From: an uncultured Oscillochloris sp.
Lineage (GTDB): Bacteria > Chloroflexota > Chloroflexia > Chloroflexales > Chloroflexaceae
NCBI GenBank assembly: GCA_903877345.1
Contig: CAIRDL010000279.1
Coordinates: 1-10,218 of the forward strand
DNA: 10,218 nt
Direction of reading: 5' to 3'
Part shown: piece by piece, positions 1 to 5,364 of the stretch
Layout: each line of letters opens with the position of its first letter
Position numbering within the stretch: the first letter of the stretch is position 1
Notes under the pieces: model-generated
What the model was told of the DNA's origin: nothing
What the model saw: the letters and a program-made list of their open reading frames with translations, nothing else
Databases searched by the model: none
Program-made: the position numbers and the translations under genes

Positions 1-161
1 ACGGATCACGGATCACGGATCACGGATCACGGATCACGCCTCACGCCTCACGGATCACGCCTCACGGATCACGCCTCACGCCTCACGCCTCACGGATCAC
101 GCCTCACGCCTCACGCCTCACGCCTCACGCCTCACGCCTCACGCCTCACGCCTCACGCCTC
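1..161. repeat. Heptanucleotide tandem array, 23 units in two variants
   Basis: Twenty-three consecutive 7-bp units occur with no indels. Every unit is either acggatc (8 units: numbers 1-5, 8, 10 and 14) or acgcctc (15 units); the last nine are all acgcctc. A partial unit follows at 162-165. The array begins at the window edge, so its full length is unknown. It ends 7 bp beyond the stop codon of the cytochrome c gene (stop at 173-175, minus strand). Related CACGNNT heptamers recur at 2720-2796 and 4127-4183. There are no spacers between units, so it is not a CRISPR array. It resembles in style the short tandemly repeated heptamers known from cyanobacterial genomes; no function is evident. Confidence 0.95.
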
Positions 162-172
162 ACGCGGCTCCG

Positions 173-607
173 TTACTGCGCCTTGAGATACTGCACCAAC
201 TCCGTCAACTGCGCGGCACTGATCTGGTTGCCGTAGGCGGGCATTCCTGGCAAATAGCCAGCGACAATCTGCGCGGTCGGGTCAAGGATGGCCGCTCGCA
301 GATACGCCTCGTCAGTCACGACCGTTGTGCCGTCGGCCAAGCGTTGTTGCTGCCCAAAGCGCCCGCGTAAATCAGGGCCAGTGCCTGTCCCGGCGGGGCG
401 ATGGCACCCATGACAGCCCAGCGTGGTGAAGAGTTGCGCGCCCGGCTGAGGCACCACCGTGGCTGTAGACACTGGCGATGTCGTCGTGGGTGTGGCGGAC
501 GAAGCACCGCCACAAGCGCCGAGCGCAAGGCTGAGGCACAAACTGACGGCGGCGAGGGTTGTGGGGCAAGTCTTTTTGTAAGCAGGCATGGCTGGGTTCG
601 TCTGCAC
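173..607 (-). CDS. Class I cytochrome c lipoprotein (CoxB C-terminal cytochrome c type)
   Basis: A small extracytoplasmic electron carrier with one covalently bound heme. The 144-residue reading from a GTG start shows a signal peptide with a lipobox (LGAC, Cys32), a Thr/Ser/Pro-rich linker (about 37-55), then a cytochrome c domain. Heme binding is at Cys65-His-Gly-Cys68-His69; Met122 in PGMPAYG is the likely sixth ligand. The segment with LADGTTV, DEAYLRAAILDP and IVAGYLPGMP closely follows the cytochrome c domain fused to subunit II of caa3-type oxidases, but there is no CuA domain or transmembrane anchor, so it stands alone. The ATG at 589 (MPAYKK) gives a more compact signal peptide and may be the true start; neither start has a strong ribosome binding site. 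It may donate electrons to an oxidase or to the di-heme peroxidase encoded at 4362-5342; that is inference. Confidence 0.88.
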   Translation of the reverse strand: MQTNPAMPAYKKTCPTTLAAVSLCLSLALGACGGASSATPTTTSPVSTATVVPQPGAQLFTTLGCHGCHRPAGTGTGPDLRGRFGQQQRLADGTTVVTDEAYLRAAILDPTAQIVAGYLPGMPAYGNQISAAQLTELVQYLKAQ

Positions 608-757
608 TATGCTTCGATACTGTCAGGCCCAAAGTCCCCAGAGCCTCATCCCGCTCCGGCCTTGGGCTTGGAGCAGGAAGCGACACGGATGGCGGCCTGT
701 TGCAGCGTGTACCGCCGTGCCTTGCCTAAAGTTGCGACTGCTGACCGCCGTCAGAGG

Positions 758-786
758 TTGCGCTTGTCAAACGATTATGGTACAAT
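758..786 (+). promoter_or_regulatory. Sigma70-type promoter for the 892-1239 gene
   Basis: A TTGCGC box at 758-763 and a TACAAT box at 781-786 are separated by 17 bp, the optimal spacing for a housekeeping promoter. The predicted transcript would start near 793 and have a leader of about 100 nt before the ATG at 892. The alternative TTGTCA at 764 gives only 11 bp spacing and is unlikely to be used. Confidence 0.55.
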
Positions 787-790
787 CGTT
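770..790. promoter_or_regulatory. Inverted repeat over the -10 box, candidate operator
   Basis: Perfect 7-bp arms, aacgatt (770-776) and aatcgtt (784-790), flank a 7-bp spacer and cover the predicted -10 element. A dimeric repressor bound here would block transcription. The gene that follows encodes a possible ribbon-helix-helix protein, which makes autoregulation a reasonable guess, but nothing in the sequence proves which protein binds. Confidence 0.4.
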
Positions 791-891
791 CGTATACAAG
801 CGTTTACACTTGTCCAGATTGCACCAGTGCTGGCCTGATGCGCCAACCAGAGCGGTCGCATTGCCAGCCCTGTAGCGAAAGGGAGCCATCA

Positions 892-1239
892 ATGGCTATG
901 CTACCCCCTGACAACACGCCGCCCGAGTCGTACCAGCTAAGCATCACCCTTGACCCCGCCACCTATGCGATGCTCCAGGCTTTTGGGGCGCAGTTCGCCC
1001 AAGGGGTCGCGAACACCGCCGCCGCACTCCTCGCTGCCGAGTTGGTGCGCGGTACCGAGGTGGAGCACGGGCCTGACTTGGATGGGCGCATCTTCACGCG
1101 TGGTGAGGTGCTGCACCTCGCCCTCGCCGCCGAACGGAGTCGCACGGCCTTGTTGGAATCACAACTAGCGACGCTCCGCAATGAAGTGCGGAGCGTCGCT
1201 GTGACGATCGGGCGGATCGTTGAGGAGCAAGGGGGATAA
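892..1239 (+). CDS. Small hypothetical protein, possible ribbon-helix-helix regulator with C-terminal coiled coil
   Basis: The gene encodes 115 residues. The start at 892 is chosen because AAAGGGAG lies 6 nt upstream; the frame is open back to 838 but that extension has no ribosome binding site and unconvincing composition. Residues 13-52 (YQLSITLDPATYAMLQAF, then two predicted helices rich in Ala and Leu) have the strand-helix-helix spacing of Arc/MetJ-type DNA-binding domains. Residues 75-112 (LALAAERSRTALLESQLATLRNEV) look like a heptad coiled coil suited to oligomerisation. I do not recognise a named family. A promoter and an overlapping inverted repeat upstream fit an autoregulated DNA-binding protein. 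Codons 92-103 contain a perfect 14-bp hairpin (1167-1200), unusual inside a gene. Confidence 0.7.
   Translation: MAMLPPDNTPPESYQLSITLDPATYAMLQAFGAQFAQGVANTAAALLAAELVRGTEVEHGPDLDGRIFTRGEVLHLALAAERSRTALLESQLATLRNEVRSVAVTIGRIVEEQGG
1167..1200. repeat. Intragenic perfect hairpin, 14-bp arms
   Basis: Arms agcgacgctccgca (1167-1180) and tgcggagcgtcgct (1187-1200) are perfectly complementary with a 6-nt loop (atgaag). A smaller hairpin (acgatc / gatcgt, 1204-1220 region) follows directly. Both lie within the last quarter of the 892-1239 gene. No T-tract follows, so a classical intrinsic terminator is not supported. Confidence 0.85.
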
Positions 1240-1243
1240 AGGG

Positions 1244-1257
1244 GCTGCAAGCGGCAA
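1244..1257. repeat. Two-unit heptamer just after a stop codon
   Basis: The units gctgcaa and gcggcaa lie in tandem, starting 5 bp after the stop codon of the 892-1239 gene. They belong to the same CTGCAA heptamer family as the tracts at 1985-1998 and 3075-3088. Alone it would be trivial; it matters because of the recurring position beside stop codons. Confidence 0.6.
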
Positions 1258-1313
1258 GTGCTAAGACGTTGCACCCAACTTAACCATTGACACCTACGCC
1301 CGCACCATACGCT

Positions 1314-1337
1314 CTTTGCGACTTTGCGGCTTTGCGT
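1314..1337. repeat. Three-unit octamer repeat, ctttgcgN
   Basis: Three contiguous 8-bp units, ctttgcga, ctttgcgg and ctttgcgt, lie 37 bp beyond the stop codon of the minus-strand membrane protein gene. Flanking sequences gctaagacgt (near 1261) and acgtcttagc (1370-1379) are perfectly complementary 10-mers enclosing this spacer. Function unknown. Confidence 0.7.
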
Positions 1338-1374
1338 GAGATCGCTGAGTAGGAAAGCTGAGCTGAACCACGTC

Positions 1375-1812
1375 TTAGCGCACCAGCGTCCGGCGGACGG
1401 TGTCGGCGGCACTGCGCGCTGCGCTGAGGTAGCCCTTATAGACGGAGGCCCGCCCAAAGATTAGCGGCGTAGCGACCCCGACGAGCAGCAGCGCCGGAAT
1501 CCAGAAGAACGCGCCAAGAAACCCCGTGAGCCAAGCGCAAATAAGTCCTCCGGCCACCATTACGTTCAACAGGGCGGTGCTGCCCCGTTCGCCGTACGTT
1601 TGGCCGATGAGTTCCCGCACGTTCCCAATAAGTAAGAGCAAGCCCGCGTAAGCCCCGAAGTGGGCCACGAGTGACGTACTCAGGAAGTTCAGGACAAAGA
1701 GGATCGCCACCACCACGACGATCAGGCCCGCAGCGTACAGGTAGATGGGCTTGATCGGCCAACCACCGAGCTTCGGGGAGCCATTACCATTGGGACTGCC
1801 GCCGCTATACAT
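1375..1812 (-). CDS. Four-helix membrane protein of unknown function
   Basis: The gene encodes 145 residues starting MYSGGSPNGNG. The ATG at 1812 is chosen because AAAGGA lies 7 nt upstream; the frame extends to 1905 but that extension lacks such a site and reads poorly. A Gly/Ser/Asn/Pro-rich cytoplasmic-looking N-terminus (1-20) precedes four hydrophobic segments at about 22-44, 48-67, 79-98 and 101-121, and a basic tail (RASVYKGYLSAARSAADTVRRTLVR). There are no catalytic or metal-binding motifs and I do not recognise a family. The spacing of helices 1-4 with short loops suggests a compact integral membrane protein. It lies downstream of gatC on the same strand, but a gap of almost 200 bp with two palindromes separates them, so cotranscription is doubtful. 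Confidence 0.75.
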   Translation of the reverse strand: MYSGGSPNGNGSPKLGGWPIKPIYLYAAGLIVVVVAILFVLNFLSTSLVAHFGAYAGLLLLIGNVRELIGQTYGERGSTALLNVMVAGGLICAWLTGFLGAFFWIPALLLVGVATPLIFGRASVYKGYLSAARSAADTVRRTLVR

Positions 1813-1883
1813 CGTCTTGTCCTTTCGTGAACCAACACCGAACCTGTACGCCAGGAACATGGGCGGTTCAGCGCTAAGACGCC

Positions 1884-1936
1884 GGGGTATACCCCCAAGT
1901 TGCAACTGCCCCTTGTCCAGCGCCTAGACAAGGGGC
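1884..1936. repeat. Two adjacent palindromes between gatC and the membrane protein gene
   Basis: A 12-bp perfect palindrome (ggggtatacccc, about 1884-1895) is followed by a hairpin with perfect 10-bp arms, gccccttgtc (1908-1917) and gacaaggggc (1927-1936), and a 9-nt loop. They sit between two minus-strand genes. There is no T-run on either strand after the hairpin, so this could be a weak terminator for gatC, a protein-binding site for the downstream gene, or neither. Confidence 0.6.
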
Positions 1937-1984
1937 GCAGGTACTTAACAGTCTGGGCAAATGCGGCGCGTCCTGGTGCGGCAA

Positions 1985-1998
1985 AGCTGCAAGCTGCA
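1985..1998. repeat. Two-unit heptamer agctgca beside the gatC stop
   Basis: Two exact tandem copies of agctgca (1985-1998) plus a partial third lie 8 bp beyond the gatC stop codon at 2007-2009. It belongs to the same family as 1244-1257 and 3075-3088. Confidence 0.65.
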
Positions 1999-2006
1999 AG
2001 CTTGTC

Positions 2007-2297
2007 CTACCCCTCAAAGACCGGCTTGACGCGAAACATCCCTTCGCGCTGGTCGGGCGCATTAGCTAGGGCTGCATCGCGGCTCAAGCCAGTGGTCACT
2101 TCGTCAGGGCGCATAACCGTCACGAGACCTGTCACTTGCGCCGTTGGCGCAATGCCACTAACGTCTACCTCCTGGAGCAGTTCGATGTAGGCCAGAATGT
2201 CCGAGAGTTGGCTCCGCATTTGCTCGATCTCCTCGGCGCTTAGGCTCAGTCGGGCGAGACGGGCCACATGGGCGACTTGGGTACTTGTCAGACTCAT
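2007..2297 (-). CDS. gatC: Aspartyl/glutamyl-tRNA amidotransferase subunit C
   Basis: GatC is the small subunit of the GatCAB complex, which converts Glu-tRNA(Gln) to Gln-tRNA(Gln), or Asp-tRNA(Asn) to Asn-tRNA(Asn), in the cytoplasm. It has no active site and stabilises the GatA/GatB pair. The 96 residues match the family's usual length. Recognisable parts are the N-terminal helix VAHVARLARLSLSAEEIEQM, the helix QLSDILAYIELLQEVDV, the Pro/Val segment APTAQVTGLVTVMRPDEV, and the C-terminal APDQREGMFRVKPVFEG, which is diagnostic. The ATG at 2297 is preferred to the in-frame TTG at 2306 because GAGG lies 9 nt upstream of it. gatA and gatB are not adjacent; scattered gat genes are common outside the operon-bearing groups. 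Confidence 0.95.
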   Translation of the reverse strand: MSLTSTQVAHVARLARLSLSAEEIEQMRSQLSDILAYIELLQEVDVSGIAPTAQVTGLVTVMRPDEVTTGLSRDAALANAPDQREGMFRVKPVFEG

Positions 2298-2460
2298 AGA
2301 GATCAACCTCAGCCTAGAAAAATGGTCGCAGAAACAGCAGCGGGAGGAGTGAGCTTAGCCGCACTCGCTTATTGCACGCTGCGCTGGTCGTGGCGTCGCT
2401 GCGCCGGAACGTCAGCGGAATGACCTAAAGGAAGATTGGTACTACCATAAAAGGTACGCT

Positions 2461-2533
2461 GTCACGCTGAGCGCAGCGACGCGTCTCGGTATCCATAGCG
2501 CCCGCCGGGACGCTTCGCGATGCTCAGCGTGAC
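2461..2533. repeat. REP-like imperfect inverted repeat
   Basis: The outer arms, gtcacgctgagc (2461-2472) and gctcagcgtgac (2522-2533), are perfectly complementary; pairing continues imperfectly inward through the gcagcgacgcgtctc / gggacgcttcgcgat segments around a loop of about 19 nt. Sequences of the type GTCACGCTGAGCG-AGCG-AGCGTC are familiar as dispersed intergenic repeats in several bacterial genomes, from memory. It is likely one copy of a genome-wide family. Confidence 0.7.
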
Positions 2534-2719
2534 CAAGCTCACAGCGTTACTTTTGCTCTATTGCCTAAAAAGCCATAGCGTACGCGCAGCGCCGCAGTAC
2601 ACCGCTGTTGTTACCAGCCCGGCCTGTTGATCGCCCACCAAATCGTCCACAGTATACAAGAGTTTCTGGGCCAGCGAGAAGCTAGGGATGCGGAAAATTT
2701 AAAATGTCCCGGTCGTCGT

Positions 2720-2796
2720 GTGACTCGTGATGCGTGATCCGTGACTAGGCCGCACCCTGAGCGATCACGGATCACGCATCACGCATCACGAGTCAC
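2720..2796. repeat. Inverted heptamer array (CACGNNT units)
   Basis: The left arm (2720-2745) reads as heptamers on the minus strand; the right arm (2765-2796) reads as the same heptamers on the plus strand in matching order: cacggat, cacgcat, cacgagt. The arms are perfectly complementary apart from one additional cacgcat unit in the right arm. The loop is about 19 nt. The right arm ends 29 bp beyond the stop codon of the 2826-3065 ORF. The insertion of exactly one unit suggests slippage after the palindrome formed. Confidence 0.85.
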
Positions 2797-2825
2797 GGCG
2801 GGATAATTAAAAAGATCCGCTTCCC

Positions 2826-3065
2826 CTAGAGGTACTGCGGGCAGCACCAAGGGTGACGGCACATGAGGAGAGCGGACGGGTCGGCTTGGTCGTCTGAATC
2901 AAGCGAGCAGTCAACATAGTCACTGATCACGAACCCAAACGCGACGGTCAGCGCAACAACCAGCCCCGCGATCAGCGTTTCGGCCCGCAGCAACGGCAAC
3001 GGTGCGCCACTGAGGTAGATGCGCAGCAAGATATAGACGAGTGAGTCGGAAATGGCAAAACACAA
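2826..3065 (-). CDS. Short hypothetical membrane protein or 5'-truncated gene remnant
   Basis: The open frame has 79 codons. It reads like real protein: a hydrophobic segment (SLVYILLRIYL), a basic/aromatic turn, a second segment (LIAGLVVALTVAFGFVI), then an acidic stretch (DYVDCSLDSDDQADPSAL) and a Cys-rich tail (CRHPWCCPQYL). The third codon positions are mostly G or C, as in neighbouring genes. However, the only start in frame is a TTG immediately preceded by an in-frame TAG, and no ribosome binding site is visible. A heptamer tract lies just upstream. It may therefore be the 3' remnant of a longer gene whose 5' part was lost. It lies 47 bp downstream of the PAS-STAS gene on the same strand. 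Confidence 0.35.
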   Translation of the reverse strand: MCFAISDSLVYILLRIYLSGAPLPLLRAETLIAGLVVALTVAFGFVISDYVDCSLDSDDQADPSALLMCRHPWCCPQYL

Positions 3066-3074
3066 CTAGTCGAG

Positions 3075-3088
3075 TCTGCAATCTGCAA
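3075..3088. repeat. Two-unit heptamer tctgcaa
   Basis: Two exact tandem copies of tctgcaa lie 24 bp beyond the stop codon of the PAS-STAS gene and 10 bp upstream of the first codon of the 2826-3065 ORF. It belongs to the same family as 1244-1257 and 1985-1998. Confidence 0.65.
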
Positions 3089-3112
3089 TGGTAGCTGGTG
3101 CCGTTGGGCCAC

Positions 3113-3979
3113 TCAGCGCCGTGTGGCGGGCCGACCGCCAACAGTTTGGACGACAGCCAGGCCCTGGAGCCGAAAGGCCCAGGCAATGCCCGCCTGGAGA
3201 TCGGCGAGCGTGACCAGGGAGATCAGATCCACGCCAAGTTGCACGATGGTCTGCGCGATCTCGACACCGACGCCAACGAGGGCCACCTCGCATCCGAGCA
3301 GCCGACACGCCTGGGCGGTCTGAATGAGGAGTTGCGCGACTTGGGTATCTACGACCGGAACGCCAGTGATGTCCAGGATCACCGAGCGTGCCCTCCGCGC
3401 CGCAATAGCCTCCAACAGATTAGCGGTGATATTTTGCGCCCGACGGCTATCAATCGCCCCAATGAGCGGCATGGTCAGGATGCCGTGCCAGATTTGGACG
3501 ACCGGGCTGGAGAGCGACTCAATCGTATCCCGTTGGGCCTCGATCTCCGTCCGCGCTGCCTCGATGGCGAGCCGTTGATCAACCTCGTGCGTCACGTCCC
3601 GAAGCAGTGAGCCCAAGTGCGTGACAGCACCGGAGGCATTGCGCAGGGGGAAGAAGGTCGTTTCGACCCAACGCCGCTGCGCCCCCGTCATTTGCAGGCC
3701 AGCTTCATACGAGTCGAACGCGTGTGGCGGCAGCACGACGGTCTCACCCTGCATCACCCGCCGGTGATGCTCGGCACTCCCGGCGGCGGCAAGCTGCGGG
3801 TCGGTGATCATATTGAAATGGCCGACCGTGTCCGGGGGCAGGTTCCAGAGGCGGATCATCGCGGCATTGACCGTGATCTGCGTGCCCTCCCGATCAAAGA
3901 TGCCCATCGGGATCGGGGAATCCACGAACGTTGAGCGAATGTATGCGGGCAGCGCTATGCCATCAACCTTATCAGTCAT
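3113..3979 (-). CDS. PAS-STAS domain protein, RsbR-like stress regulator
   Basis: A cytoplasmic signalling protein of 288 residues. The N-terminal PAS domain (about 12-130; IRSTFVDSPIPMGIFDREGTQ through FFPLRNASGAVTHLGSLLRDVT) is followed by a linker helix (131-155) and a C-terminal STAS domain (about 156-268; VVQIWHGILTMPLIGAID, SVILDITGVPVVDT, LLGCEVALVGV, IAQTIVQLGVDL). This is the arrangement of RsbR-type stressosome co-antagonists, in which the N-terminal domain senses and the STAS domain is phosphorylated by an RsbT kinase. Thr212 in VVDT corresponds to Thr205 of Bacillus subtilis RsbR; the site equivalent to Thr171 is Ser178 in GAIDSRR. No rsbS, rsbT or rsbU lies nearby, so its partners are encoded elsewhere or it acts differently. 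The ATG at 3979 with GAGAAA 6 nt upstream is preferred to the TTG at 3991. Confidence 0.88.
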   Translation of the reverse strand: MTDKVDGIALPAYIRSTFVDSPIPMGIFDREGTQITVNAAMIRLWNLPPDTVGHFNMITDPQLAAAGSAEHHRRVMQGETVVLPPHAFDSYEAGLQMTGAQRRWVETTFFPLRNASGAVTHLGSLLRDVTHEVDQRLAIEAARTEIEAQRDTIESLSSPVVQIWHGILTMPLIGAIDSRRAQNITANLLEAIAARRARSVILDITGVPVVDTQVAQLLIQTAQACRLLGCEVALVGVGVEIAQTIVQLGVDLISLVTLADLQAGIAWAFRLQGLAVVQTVGGRPATRR

Positions 3980-4361
3980 TGCTTTTCTCAAAGCGACTAG
4001 GGCGGGGGCCGTGTCGCATTTGTCTGATCAGAATGGGCGCAGTCACAAAGGTTGCCTGATCGTGACGGAACCACGTTACTACGCCATTACGTGTGAGGCG
4101 ACTATAGCAATCCTCTTGGAACCGCGATGCGTCATGCGTGATTGGTCAGGGTGTGGCCCGGTCACGGATCACGCGTCACGCATCTTTTGTACAACCTGGA
4201 TAGGCCTACTATACCCCTATATCACCTGGCAGTGCATTGCTGCAAGCTCTTGCTTTTCTGGCCTTGACACTCCCCGATGTGACGGTACAGACACCAACGC
4301 TAATGACTTCGCAATCGCCATGCCGCGAACTTTGGCTTAGCGTATGCTAAGCCGCAAAGTT
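3980..4361. other. Intergenic region with a MITE-like element and a hairpin
   Basis: This 382-bp spacer separates two minus-strand genes. Besides the element at 4102-4213 and the hairpin at 4327-4362, both listed separately, I see nothing coding. An open frame crosses it on the plus strand but runs antisense into the PAS-STAS gene and its residues in the spacer look random. Confidence 0.55.
4102..4213. mobile_element. MITE-like element, copy 1 (heptamer core)
   Basis: A 112-bp unit begins ctatagcaatcctcttgg and ends acctggataggcctactata. Its left 23 bp match copy 2 (5365-5387) at 21 positions, and its right 24 bp match copy 2 (5434-5457) at 20. The two ends are imperfect inverted repeats (TATAG...CTATA). 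The core is a palindrome built from CACGNNT heptamers: atgcgtcatgcgtgat (4127-4142) against atcacgcgtcacgcat (4168-4183), 14 of 16 bases complementary. It has no coding capacity. No clear target duplication is visible. Confidence 0.6.
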
Positions 4362-4362
4362 C
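4327..4362 (-). terminator. Hairpin at the end of the peroxidase gene
   Basis: A two-part stem, gcttagc / gctaagc (7 bp, loop gtat) and gaactttg / caaagttc (8 bp), is interrupted by a 2-nt bulge. The outer base touches the TAG stop codon (4362-4364) of the peroxidase gene. The position favours a role in 3'-end formation or mRNA stabilisation; the absence of a U-tract after it argues against a classical intrinsic terminator. Confidence 0.5.
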
Positions 4363-5342
4363 TAGGGTGGTAGCAGTTCATCACTCAGGGCGGCGAAGAA
4401 AGCGAGTAGGTCGGCGCGATCTTGCGGGGTGAAAGTGATGGGTGCCAAGGCGGGGCTTTTGACGGGGCTGTTCACCCCGGTTCCGCGCCCGCCTGCCGCG
4501 TAGACATCCAGCACGTCGCTTAACGTGGCCGCACTGCCATCATGGTAGTAAGGAGCGGTACGTGCCACGTTCCGCAGGCTCGGCACACGGAAGCGGCCCA
4601 TATCCCGGGCTTGGCCCGTTACCTCGTACAGCCCTGCCTGCCCCGTCGGGTAGGCTCCGCGTCCATCAAGGTTGTACAGACCGACGTTGTGGTAGCTGCT
4701 ATTGGTCAGCAACGGGCCGCTGTGACAGGCGGTGCAACCCACTTCCTGAAAGAGCCGCAGACCCCGTTGCGCCGCCGCCGAGAGCGCCGTTGTGTCACGA
4801 GCCAGCCAACGGTCGTAAGGGCTGGTGCCGCTAACGAGGGTGCGTTCGTAGGCAGCCAAAGCACTTATAATCTGCTCCCAGTGCAGTGGTTTTGGGTCAT
4901 TGGGGAACGCTGCCGCGAACTGTTGCGGGTACGTCGGGTCGGCGCGGAGGCGGTCGAGGATGGACTGTTCGGCACCAGCGGCTCCCATTTCAACCGGATG
5001 CGTGCCGAAGAGCGGCACGATGGCCTGGGCTTCCAGGCTCGTCAAGTCGGGCCGTGCCCAACCTAGTACCGGCAGTATGCCCACATTGAGCAGCGAAGGC
5101 GAGTTGCGGACGCCGACCTCGCCGGTGCTGCCAAGGGCGGTTGGTCGCCCGTCGGTGAAAGCCAACGCGGGCTGGTGACAGTCTACACACGCCTGCGCCC
5201 CATTGCCGCTCAGGCGACGCTCACGGAAGAGCCGCGCCCCAAGCATCACCAGCGGGTTAGCGGGGGCGGACGGCGCAGGCAGCGCACAGGCGACCAAGAT
5301 GCTTAGGGCCAAAATGCTTAGCACGGCGAGACGAAGGCGCAT
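4362..5342 (-). CDS. Di-heme cytochrome c peroxidase family lipoprotein (CCP/MauG superfamily)
   Basis: Members of this superfamily reduce hydrogen peroxide to water with electrons from small cytochromes, or carry out high-valent heme chemistry as in MauG. The 326-residue protein has a signal peptide with lipobox LVAC (Cys19). The first heme site is Cys52-Val-Asp-Cys55-His56 and the second Cys203-Thr-Ala-Cys206-His207. Family hallmarks are GVRNSPSLLNVG (77-88), LFGTHPVEMG (111-120, Glu118 a candidate catalytic acid) and FRVPSLRNVARTAPYYHDG (251-269). Length and order are typical. Translation starts at ATG 5342 with a strong AAAGGAGAG site upstream. The membrane anchor differs from soluble periplasmic CcpA enzymes. 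The upstream region is occupied by a MITE-like element 22 bp before the start. Which subfamily it belongs to (peroxidase or MauG-like modifier) cannot be settled by eye. Confidence 0.9.
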   Translation of the reverse strand: MRLRLAVLSILALSILVACALPAPSAPANPLVMLGARLFRERRLSGNGAQACVDCHQPALAFTDGRPTALGSTGEVGVRNSPSLLNVGILPVLGWARPDLTSLEAQAIVPLFGTHPVEMGAAGAEQSILDRLRADPTYPQQFAAAFPNDPKPLHWEQIISALAAYERTLVSGTSPYDRWLARDTTALSAAAQRGLRLFQEVGCTACHSGPLLTNSSYHNVGLYNLDGRGAYPTGQAGLYEVTGQARDMGRFRVPSLRNVARTAPYYHDGSAATLSDVLDVYAAGGRGTGVNSPVKSPALAPITFTPQDRADLLAFFAALSDELLPP

Positions 5343-5364
5343 GGACTCTCCTTTGGTTTTTGGC

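Larger units (their letters stand above)
2298..2825. other. Repeat-rich intergenic region without a gene
   Basis: This 528-bp spacer lies upstream of gatC. I see no convincing coding frame or RNA gene in it. It holds a REP-like inverted repeat (2461-2533), an A/T-rich patch near 2695-2705, and a heptamer-based inverted repeat (2720-2796). The gatC promoter must lie in its left part but I cannot place it with confidence. Confidence 0.6.

Noticed and set aside
1..165. Possible CRISPR array
   Set aside because: Units are 7 bp and directly adjacent, with no unique spacers.
401..838. Plus-strand 145-codon frame
   Set aside because: It runs antisense through the cytochrome c gene, has Arg/Cys/His-rich composition typical of a shadow frame and shows no ribosome binding site.
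3804..4340. Plus-strand 178-codon frame across the spacer before the peroxidase gene
   Set aside because: It starts antisense inside the PAS-STAS gene, then reads straight through the MITE-like element; no domain or ribosome binding site.
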